From contig MKVH01000024.1 in the NCBI GenBank assembly GCA_001899175.1, forward strand, positions 744,001 through 808,000: a stretch of DNA of 64,000 bases, read 5' to 3'. Each line of letters starts with the position of its first letter. The first letter of the stretch is position 1. The notes beneath the pieces were generated by a model. It did not search any database and was not told the DNA's origin. It saw nothing but the letters and a program-made list of their open reading frames with translations. Both the position numbers and the translations under genes were made by a program. This DNA is from Candidatus Kapaibacterium thiocyanatum (GTDB taxonomy: Bacteria > Bacteroidota > Ignavibacteria > Kapaibacteriales > Kapaibacteriaceae). Shown piece by piece: positions 8,787 to 16,470 of this stretch.

Positions 8787-10601
8787 ATGGCTTCCACCAT
8801 CAGGATCCTCTCGGATCATCTCGCCAATCAGATTGCCGCCGGTGAAGTCGTGCAGCGCCCAGAATCCGTCGTCAAGGAACTCGTCGAGAACAGTATCGAC
8901 GCCGGGGCCCGGAACATCACCGTCGTGGTGAAGAATGCGGGCAAACAGCTCCTCCATATCGTGGACGATGGCGGGGGAATGTCGAAGGAGGACCTTCTCC
9001 TGGCGCCCGTGCGCCATGCCACGAGCAAGATCGCGTCCGAGCAGGACCTCCATTCCATCCGTACCCTCGGATTCAGGGGAGAGGCGTTGTCCTCGATCAC
9101 GGCCGTCGCCGACGTCGAGATACGCAGTCGTCAGGCCGGCGACGACACGGGGTGGTCCCTTACGGTGCGCCCCGGAGTGGAAGCGGAGATCAGACCCGTT
9201 GCCGGCGACGTAGGGACGCAGATATTTGTCCGTAACCTTTTTTACAATGTGCCGGCGCGGAGGAAGTTCCTCAAGTCCGACCTGACGGAATTCCGCCACA
9301 TCTCCGAAACGATGCAGCGTCTGGCATTGTCGCGTCCGGATCTCCGGTTCACGTTCCATGACGGAGACGTGCTGGTATTCGACGTGAAGCCGGGCGATCT
9401 GCGCGAGCGGATCGCCATGATCATGTCCCTGGACGCCACGCATGGCCTCCTCGCCGTGGAGGGGGAGGAGGGCGGCATCTCGGTGCGTGGCTACGTCGGC
9501 ATGCCATCGCTGTCGCGCCAGAGCAGGAGTGGACAATTCATGTTCATGAACGGCAGAGGCATCGTGAGCCGCGCGCTCGCCCATGCCGTAGCCTCCGCTT
9601 ACGAACATCTGCTCGATCCCGGCCAGCACCCGGTCTTCGTCCTTCATTTGACGCTGGATCCGCAGCGCGTCGACGTGAACGTCCATCCGCAGAAACATGA
9701 GGTGAAGTTCGACGACGAGCGCCTCGTCTACCTGCTCGTGCAGCAGAGCGTCGCCACCGCGCTGCAGAAGGCCAACGTCGTACCGTCCTTCATCGGCGAT
9801 GCGGGACTGGCGAATGCACCGTTGCAATCCCTTCCGCGTTCGCCGCAGGGAGCGCCCTTCATCCTGAACAGGTTGACCGGCGAATTGCAGCCCGCACCGT
9901 CACAGGGTACGTCATGGTCGTTCGGTGGTGGTACCGGCAGTGGTTCCTACCAGGCACACCAGACCGAGCGGCCCTTCACCGAAGCGGCCCGGCGAGGATA
10001 TCAGGAACTGTTCGCAGGGACGACCGCGGGCGACAGTTCCGTTTCGACGATCCTGTCCGCCTCCGGGGGATATCTCGTGACCACATCTGCCGAAGGCATC
10101 GTCGTCATCGACCAACAAACGGCCCATGAGCGCGTCCTGTACGAACGGGCATTGCGGCAGACGGCTCCGGCGGAAGCGGCGGGCCAGGCTCTTCTGTTCT
10201 CCGTACGCCTGAGGTTGTCGCCGTCGCATGGAGCATTGTTGCGGGAGTATCACGACGAGTTCATGGCGCTCGGCTTTCGCCTCGATGTGGAAGCGGATGG
10301 CAGTGTGGATATCCATGCCGTTCCGTCCGACGTCCGTCCTGGTAACGAGGAAGACACGCTGACCCATATCCTCGCGACCTTGGAAGATGCCGGCAGGCTT
10401 CCTCCCGAGCGCCGCAAGGAAGGTCTGGCGGGCGCCTTCGCACGACGGCAGGCCGTACGGCGGTCCGACCGCCTGCAGGGTGCCGAGCAGCAGGCTCTGG
10501 TGCGCGACCTGTTCAGTTGTACCGTGCCCCATACCAGCCCACGTGGCGAGCCGACCTACGTGGTGATCACCTTCGACGAGCTTGTCCAACGTTTCCGCTG
10601 A
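8787..10601 (+). CDS. mutL: DNA mismatch repair protein MutL
   Basis: 604-residue mismatch repair ATPase. The GHKL ATPase motifs are present: VVKELVENSIDAGA, DDGGGM, RHATSKI and LGFRGEAL. The C-terminal dimerisation domain contains an endonuclease-type metal motif at residues 442-453, DQQTAHERVLYE, against the consensus DQHAxxExxxxE: His and Ala are replaced by Gln and Thr while the Asp and both Glu remain. The second motif (usually Ala-Cys) reads ARRQAV at 552-557. The ATG at 8787 gives the usual MutL N-terminus directly before the ATPase domain; the frame is open far upstream but that part is antisense or out of frame to other genes. Confidence 0.95.
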   Translation: MASTIRILSDHLANQIAAGEVVQRPESVVKELVENSIDAGARNITVVVKNAGKQLLHIVDDGGGMSKEDLLLAPVRHATSKIASEQDLHSIRTLGFRGEALSSITAVADVEIRSRQAGDDTGWSLTVRPGVEAEIRPVAGDVGTQIFVRNLFYNVPARRKFLKSDLTEFRHISETMQRLALSRPDLRFTFHDGDVLVFDVKPGDLRERIAMIMSLDATHGLLAVEGEEGGISVRGYVGMPSLSRQSRSGQFMFMNGRGIVSRALAHAVASAYEHLLDPGQHPVFVLHLTLDPQRVDVNVHPQKHEVKFDDERLVYLLVQQSVATALQKANVVPSFIGDAGLANAPLQSLPRSPQGAPFILNRLTGELQPAPSQGTSWSFGGGTGSGSYQAHQTERPFTEAARRGYQELFAGTTAGDSSVSTILSASGGYLVTTSAEGIVVIDQQTAHERVLYERALRQTAPAEAAGQALLFSVRLRLSPSHGALLREYHDEFMALGFRLDVEADGSVDIHAVPSDVRPGNEEDTLTHILATLEDAGRLPPERRKEGLAGAFARRQAVRRSDRLQGAEQQALVRDLFSCTVPHTSPRGEPTYVVITFDELVQRFR

Positions 10602-10607
10602 AAAGTC

Positions 10608-11222
10608 ATGATGCGACCCCTCCTTGCACTGCTGTTCGTTTTCGTCCTCGGGGTTCCGGGGGCTTTCGCCGCGGAGGACGTGGACTACGACAGACTGGTC
10701 CGATGGATGGAAGGAACCTTCAGCAGCGCGGAACATGCACGGCGGGATACGGCCTTCATGGATATGACGCTGCACGTCAAGCGTATCTGGCCGGACCGCA
10801 GGGACGGGGCATGGTTCTATGTGGAGCTGTCCCGTGTGGATGCGGAGGACAAGCCCGAACGCCAGATGGTATACCAGGTCATGCGTGTGGAAGAGGGAAT
10901 GATCGAGAGCATCGTATGGTCCGTCAGGAATCCCGACGCCGTACGCGGCGCCTGGGCCGACAGTACGATATTCGAAGAGCGCAGCCAGAAGGACCTCGTC
11001 CGGCGTCGTGGCTGCGAGCTGTACTTCCAGACCGATGCCGACCGTTACGTGGGTGGCACGCACGGTATGGCCTGTGCAAGCGACATCAAGGGCGTTTCCT
11101 ACATGACGTCGACCATCACTGTCATGGCGGACGGAATCATGATCTGGGAGCGGGGGTATTCGCCCACGAACGAGCAGCTTTTCGGCTCGAAAAAGCAGGG
11201 CTACGTCTTCCTCCGCAAGTGA
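10608..11222 (+). CDS. CpeT/CpcT-family (DUF1001) secreted protein
   Basis: 204-residue protein with a clear signal peptide (hydrophobic residues 4-20, cleavage near AFA-AED). The mature part matches the chromophore lyase CpcT/CpeT family: WMEGTFSSAEHA near the start, then WFYVELSR and RQMVYQVMRV. In cyanobacteria these proteins attach bilins to phycobiliproteins, but many non-photosynthetic bacteria carry family members of unknown role. Nothing here suggests phycobilisomes, and the signal peptide argues for a periplasmic or lipocalin-like ligand-binding role. It follows mutL by 6 bases and is likely cotranscribed. Confidence 0.72.
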   Translation: MMRPLLALLFVFVLGVPGAFAAEDVDYDRLVRWMEGTFSSAEHARRDTAFMDMTLHVKRIWPDRRDGAWFYVELSRVDAEDKPERQMVYQVMRVEEGMIESIVWSVRNPDAVRGAWADSTIFEERSQKDLVRRRGCELYFQTDADRYVGGTHGMACASDIKGVSYMTSTITVMADGIMIWERGYSPTNEQLFGSKKQGYVFLRK

Positions 11223-11224
11223 GG

Positions 11225-11255
11225 TTGGCCGCCGAGGATCGTCTTCCTAACTTTG
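11225..11255 (+). promoter_or_regulatory. Bacteroidetes-type promoter for the enoyl-ACP reductase gene
   Basis: TTG at 11225-11227, a 20-base spacer and TAACTTTG at 11248-11255 match the TTTG/TAnnTTTG (-33/-7) pattern of Bacteroidetes primary sigma factors. Transcription would start near 11260, about 30 bases before the ATG at 11290. Confidence 0.6.
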
Positions 11256-11289
11256 CAACGGCAATTTTTCGGTACACATCGCGGATACC

Positions 11290-12117
11290 ATGGCAGCTTC
11301 GACCAATCTCTACGCTCTCATTCTCGGCGCATCCAGCGGCTTCGGCCGCGCCGCCGCACGTGCGCTCGCCCAGGATGGCATCAACATCATCGGAGTGCAC
11401 CTGGATCGTGCCGCCGGCATGAAACAGGTCGAGGAACTGCAGGCCGAGCTGACCGGACTTGGCGTGGAACATCACTTCTACAACATCAATGCCGCCGATG
11501 CGGAACGCCGCGCCGAGCTGATGCAGCACATCAGGACGCTGTTCGAAGGCAAGCCGGGAGCCACGATCCGCCTCCTCCTGCATTCGCTGGCCTTCGGTAC
11601 GCTCAAGCCCTTCATCGCCGATACGCCGAACGATGCGATCTCCCAGAAGAACCTGGAGATGACGCTCGACGTGATGGCCAACAGCGTGATCTACTACACG
11701 CAGGACGTCGTCCGCCACGGCCTCATGGGTCCCGGCGGCCGTATCGTCGGTCTGACCAGTGCCGGTGCCACGCGGGTGCTGCCGATGTACGGCGCCGTCT
11801 CCGCCGCCAAGGCAGCGATGGAATCGTACATGCGCCAGCTCGCACTGGAACTCGCACCTCTCGGCATCACGGCCAATTCGATCCGCGCGGGTGTGACGCA
11901 TACGCCGGCCCTGGCCAAGATTCCGGGCAGCGACGTGATCATGAACAACGCCTTCATGCGCAATCCCTACCACCGTCTCACGACGCCGGAAGATATCGCC
12001 AACGTACTGCGTCTGCTGGTCAAGCCCGAAGCCAACTGGATCAACGGTGAAGTGCTCGGTGTGGACGGCGGTGAAGACGCCATCGATCTCACGTGGTGGA
12101 AGCCCGGACAACAGTGA
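11290..12117 (+). CDS. Enoyl-ACP reductase of the FabI/FabL type (SDR family)
   Basis: 275-residue short-chain dehydrogenase/reductase. The N-terminal cofactor motif is GASSGFGRAAA. The catalytic pair is Tyr167 and Lys174, a Tyr-(x)6-Lys spacing that is the hallmark of FabI and FabL enoyl-ACP reductases rather than the Tyr-(x)3-Lys of most SDRs. LLLHSLAFG resembles the FabI HSIAFA block, and the C-terminus ends INGEVLGVDGGED in normal SDR fashion. It probably catalyses the last reduction of fatty-acid elongation. It has its own promoter and is followed by a strong inverted repeat. Exact subtype (FabI or FabL) is not settled by reading alone. Confidence 0.75.
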   Translation: MAASTNLYALILGASSGFGRAAARALAQDGINIIGVHLDRAAGMKQVEELQAELTGLGVEHHFYNINAADAERRAELMQHIRTLFEGKPGATIRLLLHSLAFGTLKPFIADTPNDAISQKNLEMTLDVMANSVIYYTQDVVRHGLMGPGGRIVGLTSAGATRVLPMYGAVSAAKAAMESYMRQLALELAPLGITANSIRAGVTHTPALAKIPGSDVIMNNAFMRNPYHRLTTPEDIANVLRLLVKPEANWINGEVLGVDGGEDAIDLTWWKPGQQ

Positions 12118-12128
12118 AATGATACGAC

Positions 12129-12160
12129 GTGGCGGGAGGTTCCACGGAACCTCCCGCCAC
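12129..12160. terminator. Bidirectional hairpin between convergent genes
   Basis: A near-perfect inverted repeat (arms 12129-12142 and 12147-12160, 14 bp, loop CACG) sits between the stop of the plus-strand reductase gene and the stop of the minus-strand cystathionine beta-synthase gene. There is no obvious T-run on either side, so termination may rely on the hairpin alone. Confidence 0.6.
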
Positions 12161-12166
12161 CCGTCG

Positions 12167-13528
12167 TCACAGATATTCGATCACATCGTGGCGGGTGAGC
12201 ACACCGCCGACACGGCCGAACTCCTTCACGACGACCATCGGCACATCCTTCAGAAGATTGATTCCCTCCTGAACGTCCGCATGGGCATCGAGGATCGGCA
12301 TCGGCCGTTCCATGAAGTCACGGATGTCGCGTTCGATGGTGGCCCGGTTCTCGATCACGGCACCCATGAGCTTGTTCTCGCGAACGGTTCCCACTACCTC
12401 TTCGCCATCGATGACGGGAACGTCGGAAACCTCGTATTCGCTCATCAGCGACAGCGCTTCCTGTACCGTCGCGTCGGAGGGCAGGGAAATCAATGCGGGC
12501 AGCTTGCCTCGCGTACGCTTGGAAGCGATGACGTCGCGCAGCGTAAGGCGGTTGTTCTCGAGCAGATCCTTTTCCTGCAGCCACTCGTCGCTGTGGTGCT
12601 TCGTGAGATAGCGTTCGCCGGTGTCGCAGACGATGGCGACGACGACGGCTTCCTTCGGGAGGAGCTTGGCCACCCGCAGGGCTCCGGCTACGTTCATGCC
12701 CGATGATCCGCCGCAGAAGATGCCTTCCTCGCGTGCCATGGCACGCGCCGTCATGAAGGCTTCCTTGTCTGGGATGTTGATGATCTCGTCGATGAGATTG
12801 AGATCGAGGTTCTGCGGGATACGCTCCTGCCCCACACCTTCGATGAGGTAGGGAAGGGCTTCCACCAGACGTCCCGTGTCCTTGAAGGTCTTGATGGACG
12901 ATCCCACGGGATCGGCGCCGATGACCTTGATGGAGGGGTTCTGGTGCTTGAGGTACCGTGACGTGCCGGTGATGGTACCGCCCGTACCGATGCCCGATAC
13001 GAAGTGCGTGATGGTGCCGTCCGTGTCGCGCCAGATCTCCGGGCCCGTCGTCATTTCATGGATGGCAGGATTGGCCGGATTGTCGTACTGGTTCAGCATG
13101 ATGGCGTTGGGGAGCTCTTCGCTCAGACGCTTGGCCGTGTTCCAGTAGTATTCGGGCGAGCTCATCTTGGCAGCGCTCGAGACGATAAGGACGTCGGCGC
13201 CGAGGGCCTTGAGGTAACGCACGCGCTCCTGCGAGGCCTTGTCCGTCATGATGAAGAGGCAGTTGTAGCCTTTCAGCCGGGCCGCCAGTGTGAGGCCGAT
13301 ACCCGTGTTGCCGCTCGTGGGCTCGATGATGAGTGCACCGGGCTTGATGCGGCCTTCACGTTCGGCCGCTTCCAGCATGGCGATACCGATACGGTCCTTG
13401 ACGGAGCCACCGGGATTCCTGCTTTCCAGCTTGACGTAGATGGTGGCATCGATTCCCTTCGTGATCCTGTTGAGCCGGACGAGTGGAGTATTGCCGATGA
13501 GTTGGAGGACGTTGTCGTATACCGTCAT
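12167..13528 (-). CDS. Cystathionine beta-synthase with CBS-domain pair
   Basis: 453-residue PLP enzyme of the cysteine synthase/cystathionine beta-synthase family. The catalytic domain opens IGNTPLVRLNRI; the PLP lysine lies in NPGGSVKDRIG; the phosphate-binding blocks are PTSGNTGIGL and SGIGTGGTITG. From about residue 335 a regulatory tandem CBS domain follows (for example SDVPVIDGEEVVGTV), as in cystathionine beta-synthases and not in plain CysK. It would condense serine and homocysteine to cystathionine. Its ATG overlaps the TGA of the ABC exporter gene by 4 bases, so the two are coupled. Confidence 0.9.
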   Translation of the reverse strand: MTVYDNVLQLIGNTPLVRLNRITKGIDATIYVKLESRNPGGSVKDRIGIAMLEAAEREGRIKPGALIIEPTSGNTGIGLTLAARLKGYNCLFIMTDKASQERVRYLKALGADVLIVSSAAKMSSPEYYWNTAKRLSEELPNAIMLNQYDNPANPAIHEMTTGPEIWRDTDGTITHFVSGIGTGGTITGTSRYLKHQNPSIKVIGADPVGSSIKTFKDTGRLVEALPYLIEGVGQERIPQNLDLNLIDEIINIPDKEAFMTARAMAREEGIFCGGSSGMNVAGALRVAKLLPKEAVVVAIVCDTGERYLTKHHSDEWLQEKDLLENNRLTLRDVIASKRTRGKLPALISLPSDATVQEALSLMSEYEVSDVPVIDGEEVVGTVRENKLMGAVIENRATIERDIRDFMERPMPILDAHADVQEGINLLKDVPMVVVKEFGRVGGVLTRHDVIEYL

Positions 13529-15285
13529 GATAGCTCTTCTTCCAGGAGTTGTCGTTCGTACATATCGGCATAGATGCCGCCCTTGGCCACGAGTGTCGCA
13601 TGGTTGCCTTCTTCGGCGATCCTGCCGTCGTCGAGGACGACGATGCGCGTGCAGTCTTTCACGGTGGAGATGCGGTGCGAGATGAAGAGCGTGGTACGGT
13701 TCTTCATCACGTTCCTGAGTCCACTCAGGATGCGCTCTTCCGTGTCGGTATCGACGGCGGACAGCGAGTCGTCGAGGATGAGGATGCTCGGATCGGAGAG
13801 GATGGCCCGGGCCAGGGATGTGCGCTGCTTCTGGCCACCCGACAGCGTGATGCCGCGTTCGCCCACGACCGTTTCGTAGCCGAGGGGAAGCGTCTCGATA
13901 TCCTTCGCGAGCTGGGCCGTTTCGGCTGCACGCTCGACGTCGGCATCGGCTGCGTCCGGGCGTCCGAAGCGGACGTTGTTGCGGATCGTTTCGGAGAACA
14001 GGAATGACTCCTGGGGCACGACGGCGATGCCGCCGCGCAGGACGCTCAGCGGGATGTCGCGTACGTCGTGACCGTCGATCGTCACACTGCCGCCCGTGAC
14101 GTCGTAGAGTCTGGGAATCAGGTTGATGAGCGACGACTTGCCGGCGCCGACGGCGCCGACGATGCCGAGCGACGTGCCCGCCGGAACGTGGATGGAGATG
14201 TCGTGGAGTACGGAACGTTCACCGTAGCTCAGCGAGACGTTGTCCAGTCTGAGGTCGCCCTTCAATGCCGTGATGGACGTGTCGGTCCGCTCCGAATCGG
14301 CGATCTCCGGTGCATGGCTGATGATCCGGCCGAGTCTGCCGATGGATGCCGCACCGCGCTGGATCATACCGGTCACCCAACCGATGGCCGCGATCGGCCA
14401 GAGGAGCTGGTTGAGGTAGATGAAGAACTGCGTGAGTTCACCTACGGACAGCGCCTGCTGCATCACCTGCCATCCGCCGACGGCGATGACGACGATGTAG
14501 GAGATGTTGAAGAGCACCGTCATGGACGGCATCATGAGCGACTGGATCTTGGCCAGGCCCATGTTCTTCCGGTAGTAGGTCTGGCTCAGTTCGTCGAACA
14601 GGACGGATTCGTGGTCTTCCCTCGAATACGCGCGCACGACGCGGACGCCGGAGAAGGTCTCCTGGGCATGGGTCGTGATGTGCTCGTATTCTTCCTGTAC
14701 GGAGCGGTACAATTCGTGGATACGGCGTCCCAGCTTGTACGTGGCCCATGCGATGAAGGGCACCGGAACGAGGATGGCGACCGTGAGGGTGGCGTTGAGC
14801 ATCATCATCCACGAGAGCGCGAAGGCGAAGGTCGTGATCGTATTCGCCGTATACATGATGGCCGGGCCGATGAATTCGCGCACCGCACCGATGTCGTTGG
14901 TGAAGTGGGCGAGCAGCGATCCCGTGCTGCGATCATGGAAGAACCGCTGGGCCTGCACCTGGAGTGCGGCCACGAAGTCGTTCCGCAGGTCTTCTTCGAT
15001 GAGGCGCGACATCAGGATGATGGTGCGCCTCGTGGCATACATGAAGATGCCGCTGCCGATGGTCAGCAGCAGGATCTGGGCGATGAGCCACCAGATGTCC
15101 CCCGCCGTCGTCGTCGTTTTCAGCGTGTCGATCGTCTGCCCGACGACGCGCGGAATCGTCGTGGAGCATACGTTCGACAGCGTGATGAAGACGAGGCCCC
15201 AGACCATCTTCGACCGGTACCGCCGGAGATAGGGGAGGAGGCGGCGCAGTTCGCGCAGCGCCGATTGTTTCGGTTGATCGGCCAT
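13525..15285 (-). CDS. ABC exporter, fused membrane and ATPase domains
   Basis: 586-residue type IV (MsbA/YheI-like) half-transporter: six hydrophobic segments in the first 320 residues, then an ATPase domain with Walker A GAVGAGKSS (near 377-385), signature LSGGQKQR (near 481) and Walker B ILILDDSLSAVD (near 500-511). The residue after the Walker B Asp is Asp, not the usual catalytic Glu, a feature of the degenerate site in heterodimeric exporters of the YheI/YheH kind. No partner half-transporter lies in the window. The start at 15285 is chosen because its ATG overlaps the aldolase stop (TGATG); an in-frame start at 15309 would run into the aldolase gene. Substrate unknown. Confidence 0.88.
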   Translation of the reverse strand: MADQPKQSALRELRRLLPYLRRYRSKMVWGLVFITLSNVCSTTIPRVVGQTIDTLKTTTTAGDIWWLIAQILLLTIGSGIFMYATRRTIILMSRLIEEDLRNDFVAALQVQAQRFFHDRSTGSLLAHFTNDIGAVREFIGPAIMYTANTITTFAFALSWMMMLNATLTVAILVPVPFIAWATYKLGRRIHELYRSVQEEYEHITTHAQETFSGVRVVRAYSREDHESVLFDELSQTYYRKNMGLAKIQSLMMPSMTVLFNISYIVVIAVGGWQVMQQALSVGELTQFFIYLNQLLWPIAAIGWVTGMIQRGAASIGRLGRIISHAPEIADSERTDTSITALKGDLRLDNVSLSYGERSVLHDISIHVPAGTSLGIVGAVGAGKSSLINLIPRLYDVTGGSVTIDGHDVRDIPLSVLRGGIAVVPQESFLFSETIRNNVRFGRPDAADADVERAAETAQLAKDIETLPLGYETVVGERGITLSGGQKQRTSLARAILSDPSILILDDSLSAVDTDTEERILSGLRNVMKNRTTLFISHRISTVKDCTRIVVLDDGRIAEEGNHATLVAKGGIYADMYERQLLEEELS

Positions 15286-16349
15286 CAGGCGACCGTTACT
15301 TCGTTGCACAGATAGACGTCCTGAATGGCGTTCAGGATGGCGACGCCGTCGCCGAGCGGCTTCTGGAAGGCCTTGCGGCCGCTGATGAGCCCCATACCGC
15401 CGGCGCGCTTGTTGATCACGGCCGTCGTGATGGCTTCGTTGATGTCGTTGTTACCGGAAGGGCCACCGCTGTTGATGAGGCCGATGCGGCCCATATAGCA
15501 GTTGGCGACCTGATAGCGGCAGAGATCGATGGGATGGTCCGTAGCCAGTTCCGTGTACATGCGCTTGTCGATCTTGCCGTAGCTCGAACCACCCATGTTC
15601 AGCGCTTCGTAGCCGCCGTTGTTCTCGGGGAGTTTCTGCTTGATGATGTCGGCCTCGATCGTCACGCCGAGATGGTTGGCCTGTCCCGTGAGGTCGGCCG
15701 ACACGTGGTAGTCCTTGTCCGTCTTGAATGCGCTGTTGCGGATGTAGCACCAGAGGATGGTTCCCATGCCGAGTTTGTGGGCCAGAGCGAAGGCCTGTGC
15801 GATCTCGACGATCTGGCGTCCGCTCTCCGGCGAACCGAAATAGATGGTGGCTCCGATGGCGGCCGCACCCATGTCGTGGGCCTGCTTCACGGTACCGAAG
15901 AGTATCTGGTCGAACTTGTTGGGATACGTCAGCAGTTCGTTGTGGTTGATCTTGACGATGAAGGGGAACTTGTGCGCATACTTCCGCGCCACGCTGCCGA
16001 GAACTCCGAAGGTGGAGGCTACGGCATTGCAGCCGCCTTCGATGGCCAGGCGGACGATGTTCTCCGGATCGAAGTACATCGGATTCTTCGCGAAGCTGGC
16101 GCCCGCGCTGTGTTCGATACCCTGATCGACGGGCAGGATCGAAACGTATCCCGTACCCGCCAGACGTCCGGTATTCAGGATCCAGTTCAGGTTGCGAAGG
16201 ACGTGCGTCGAACGATCCGAAATACCGAAGACGGAATCGATGCTCGTGGAAGACGGAACGTGGAGATTCGCCCTGGGAATCGTGGTGGACGTGTGGTTGA
16301 GGTAGTAATCCGATTGACTTCCGAGAGCTTCGACGATACGGTTGATCAT
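15285..16349 (-). CDS. fbaB: Class I fructose-bisphosphate aldolase (FbaB/DhnA type)
   Basis: 354-residue glycolytic/gluconeogenic aldolase of the DhnA-like class I family. Visible family blocks include [27 protein letters not shown] and [12 protein letters not shown], the last holding the likely Schiff-base lysine by analogy with E. coli FbaB, and a C-terminal [13 protein letters not shown] phosphate-binding loop. The ATG at 16349 was preferred over the frame opening at 16382 because the family begins there and a TAnnTTTG element lies just upstream. It is the first gene of a three-gene unit with the ABC exporter and cystathionine beta-synthase. Confidence 0.93.
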   Translation of the reverse strand: MINRIVEALGSQSDYYLNHTSTTIPRANLHVPSSTSIDSVFGISDRSTHVLRNLNWILNTGRLAGTGYVSILPVDQGIEHSAGASFAKNPMYFDPENIVRLAIEGGCNAVASTFGVLGSVARKYAHKFPFIVKINHNELLTYPNKFDQILFGTVKQAHDMGAAAIGATIYFGSPESGRQIVEIAQAFALAHKLGMGTILWCYIRNSAFKTDKDYHVSADLTGQANHLGVTIEADIIKQKLPENNGGYEALNMGGSSYGKIDKRMYTELATDHPIDLCRYQVANCYMGRIGLINSGGPSGNNDINEAITTAVINKRAGGMGLISGRKAFQKPLGDGVAILNAIQDVYLCNEVTVA

Positions 16350-16379
16350 GACGGTATTCGGGAGAATGGAAATGAAGCG

Positions 16380-16387
16380 CAAAGATA
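16380..16387 (-). promoter_or_regulatory. TAnnTTTG -7 element upstream of the aldolase
   Basis: On the minus strand TATCTTTG lies about 30 bases before the aldolase ATG. The -33 position falls in the terminator hairpin of the upstream gene and shows no good TTG match, so only the -7 half is supported. Confidence 0.45.
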
Positions 16388-16398
16388 CGGAAACAACG

Positions 16399-16424
16399 AA
16401 GGGCCTTGCATGCGCAAGGCCCTT
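16399..16424 (-). terminator. Hairpin terminator of the VWA surface-protein gene
   Basis: Arms 16399-16409 and 16414-16424 form an 11-bp GC-rich stem with a 4-base loop; on the minus strand it is followed by the T-rich run CGTTGTTTCC. It lies 47 bases past the stop of the VWA gene. Confidence 0.7.
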
Positions 16425-16470
16425 GACGTAGTCGGACGATATTTCTTACACGAATCCCTGCTCAACCATC

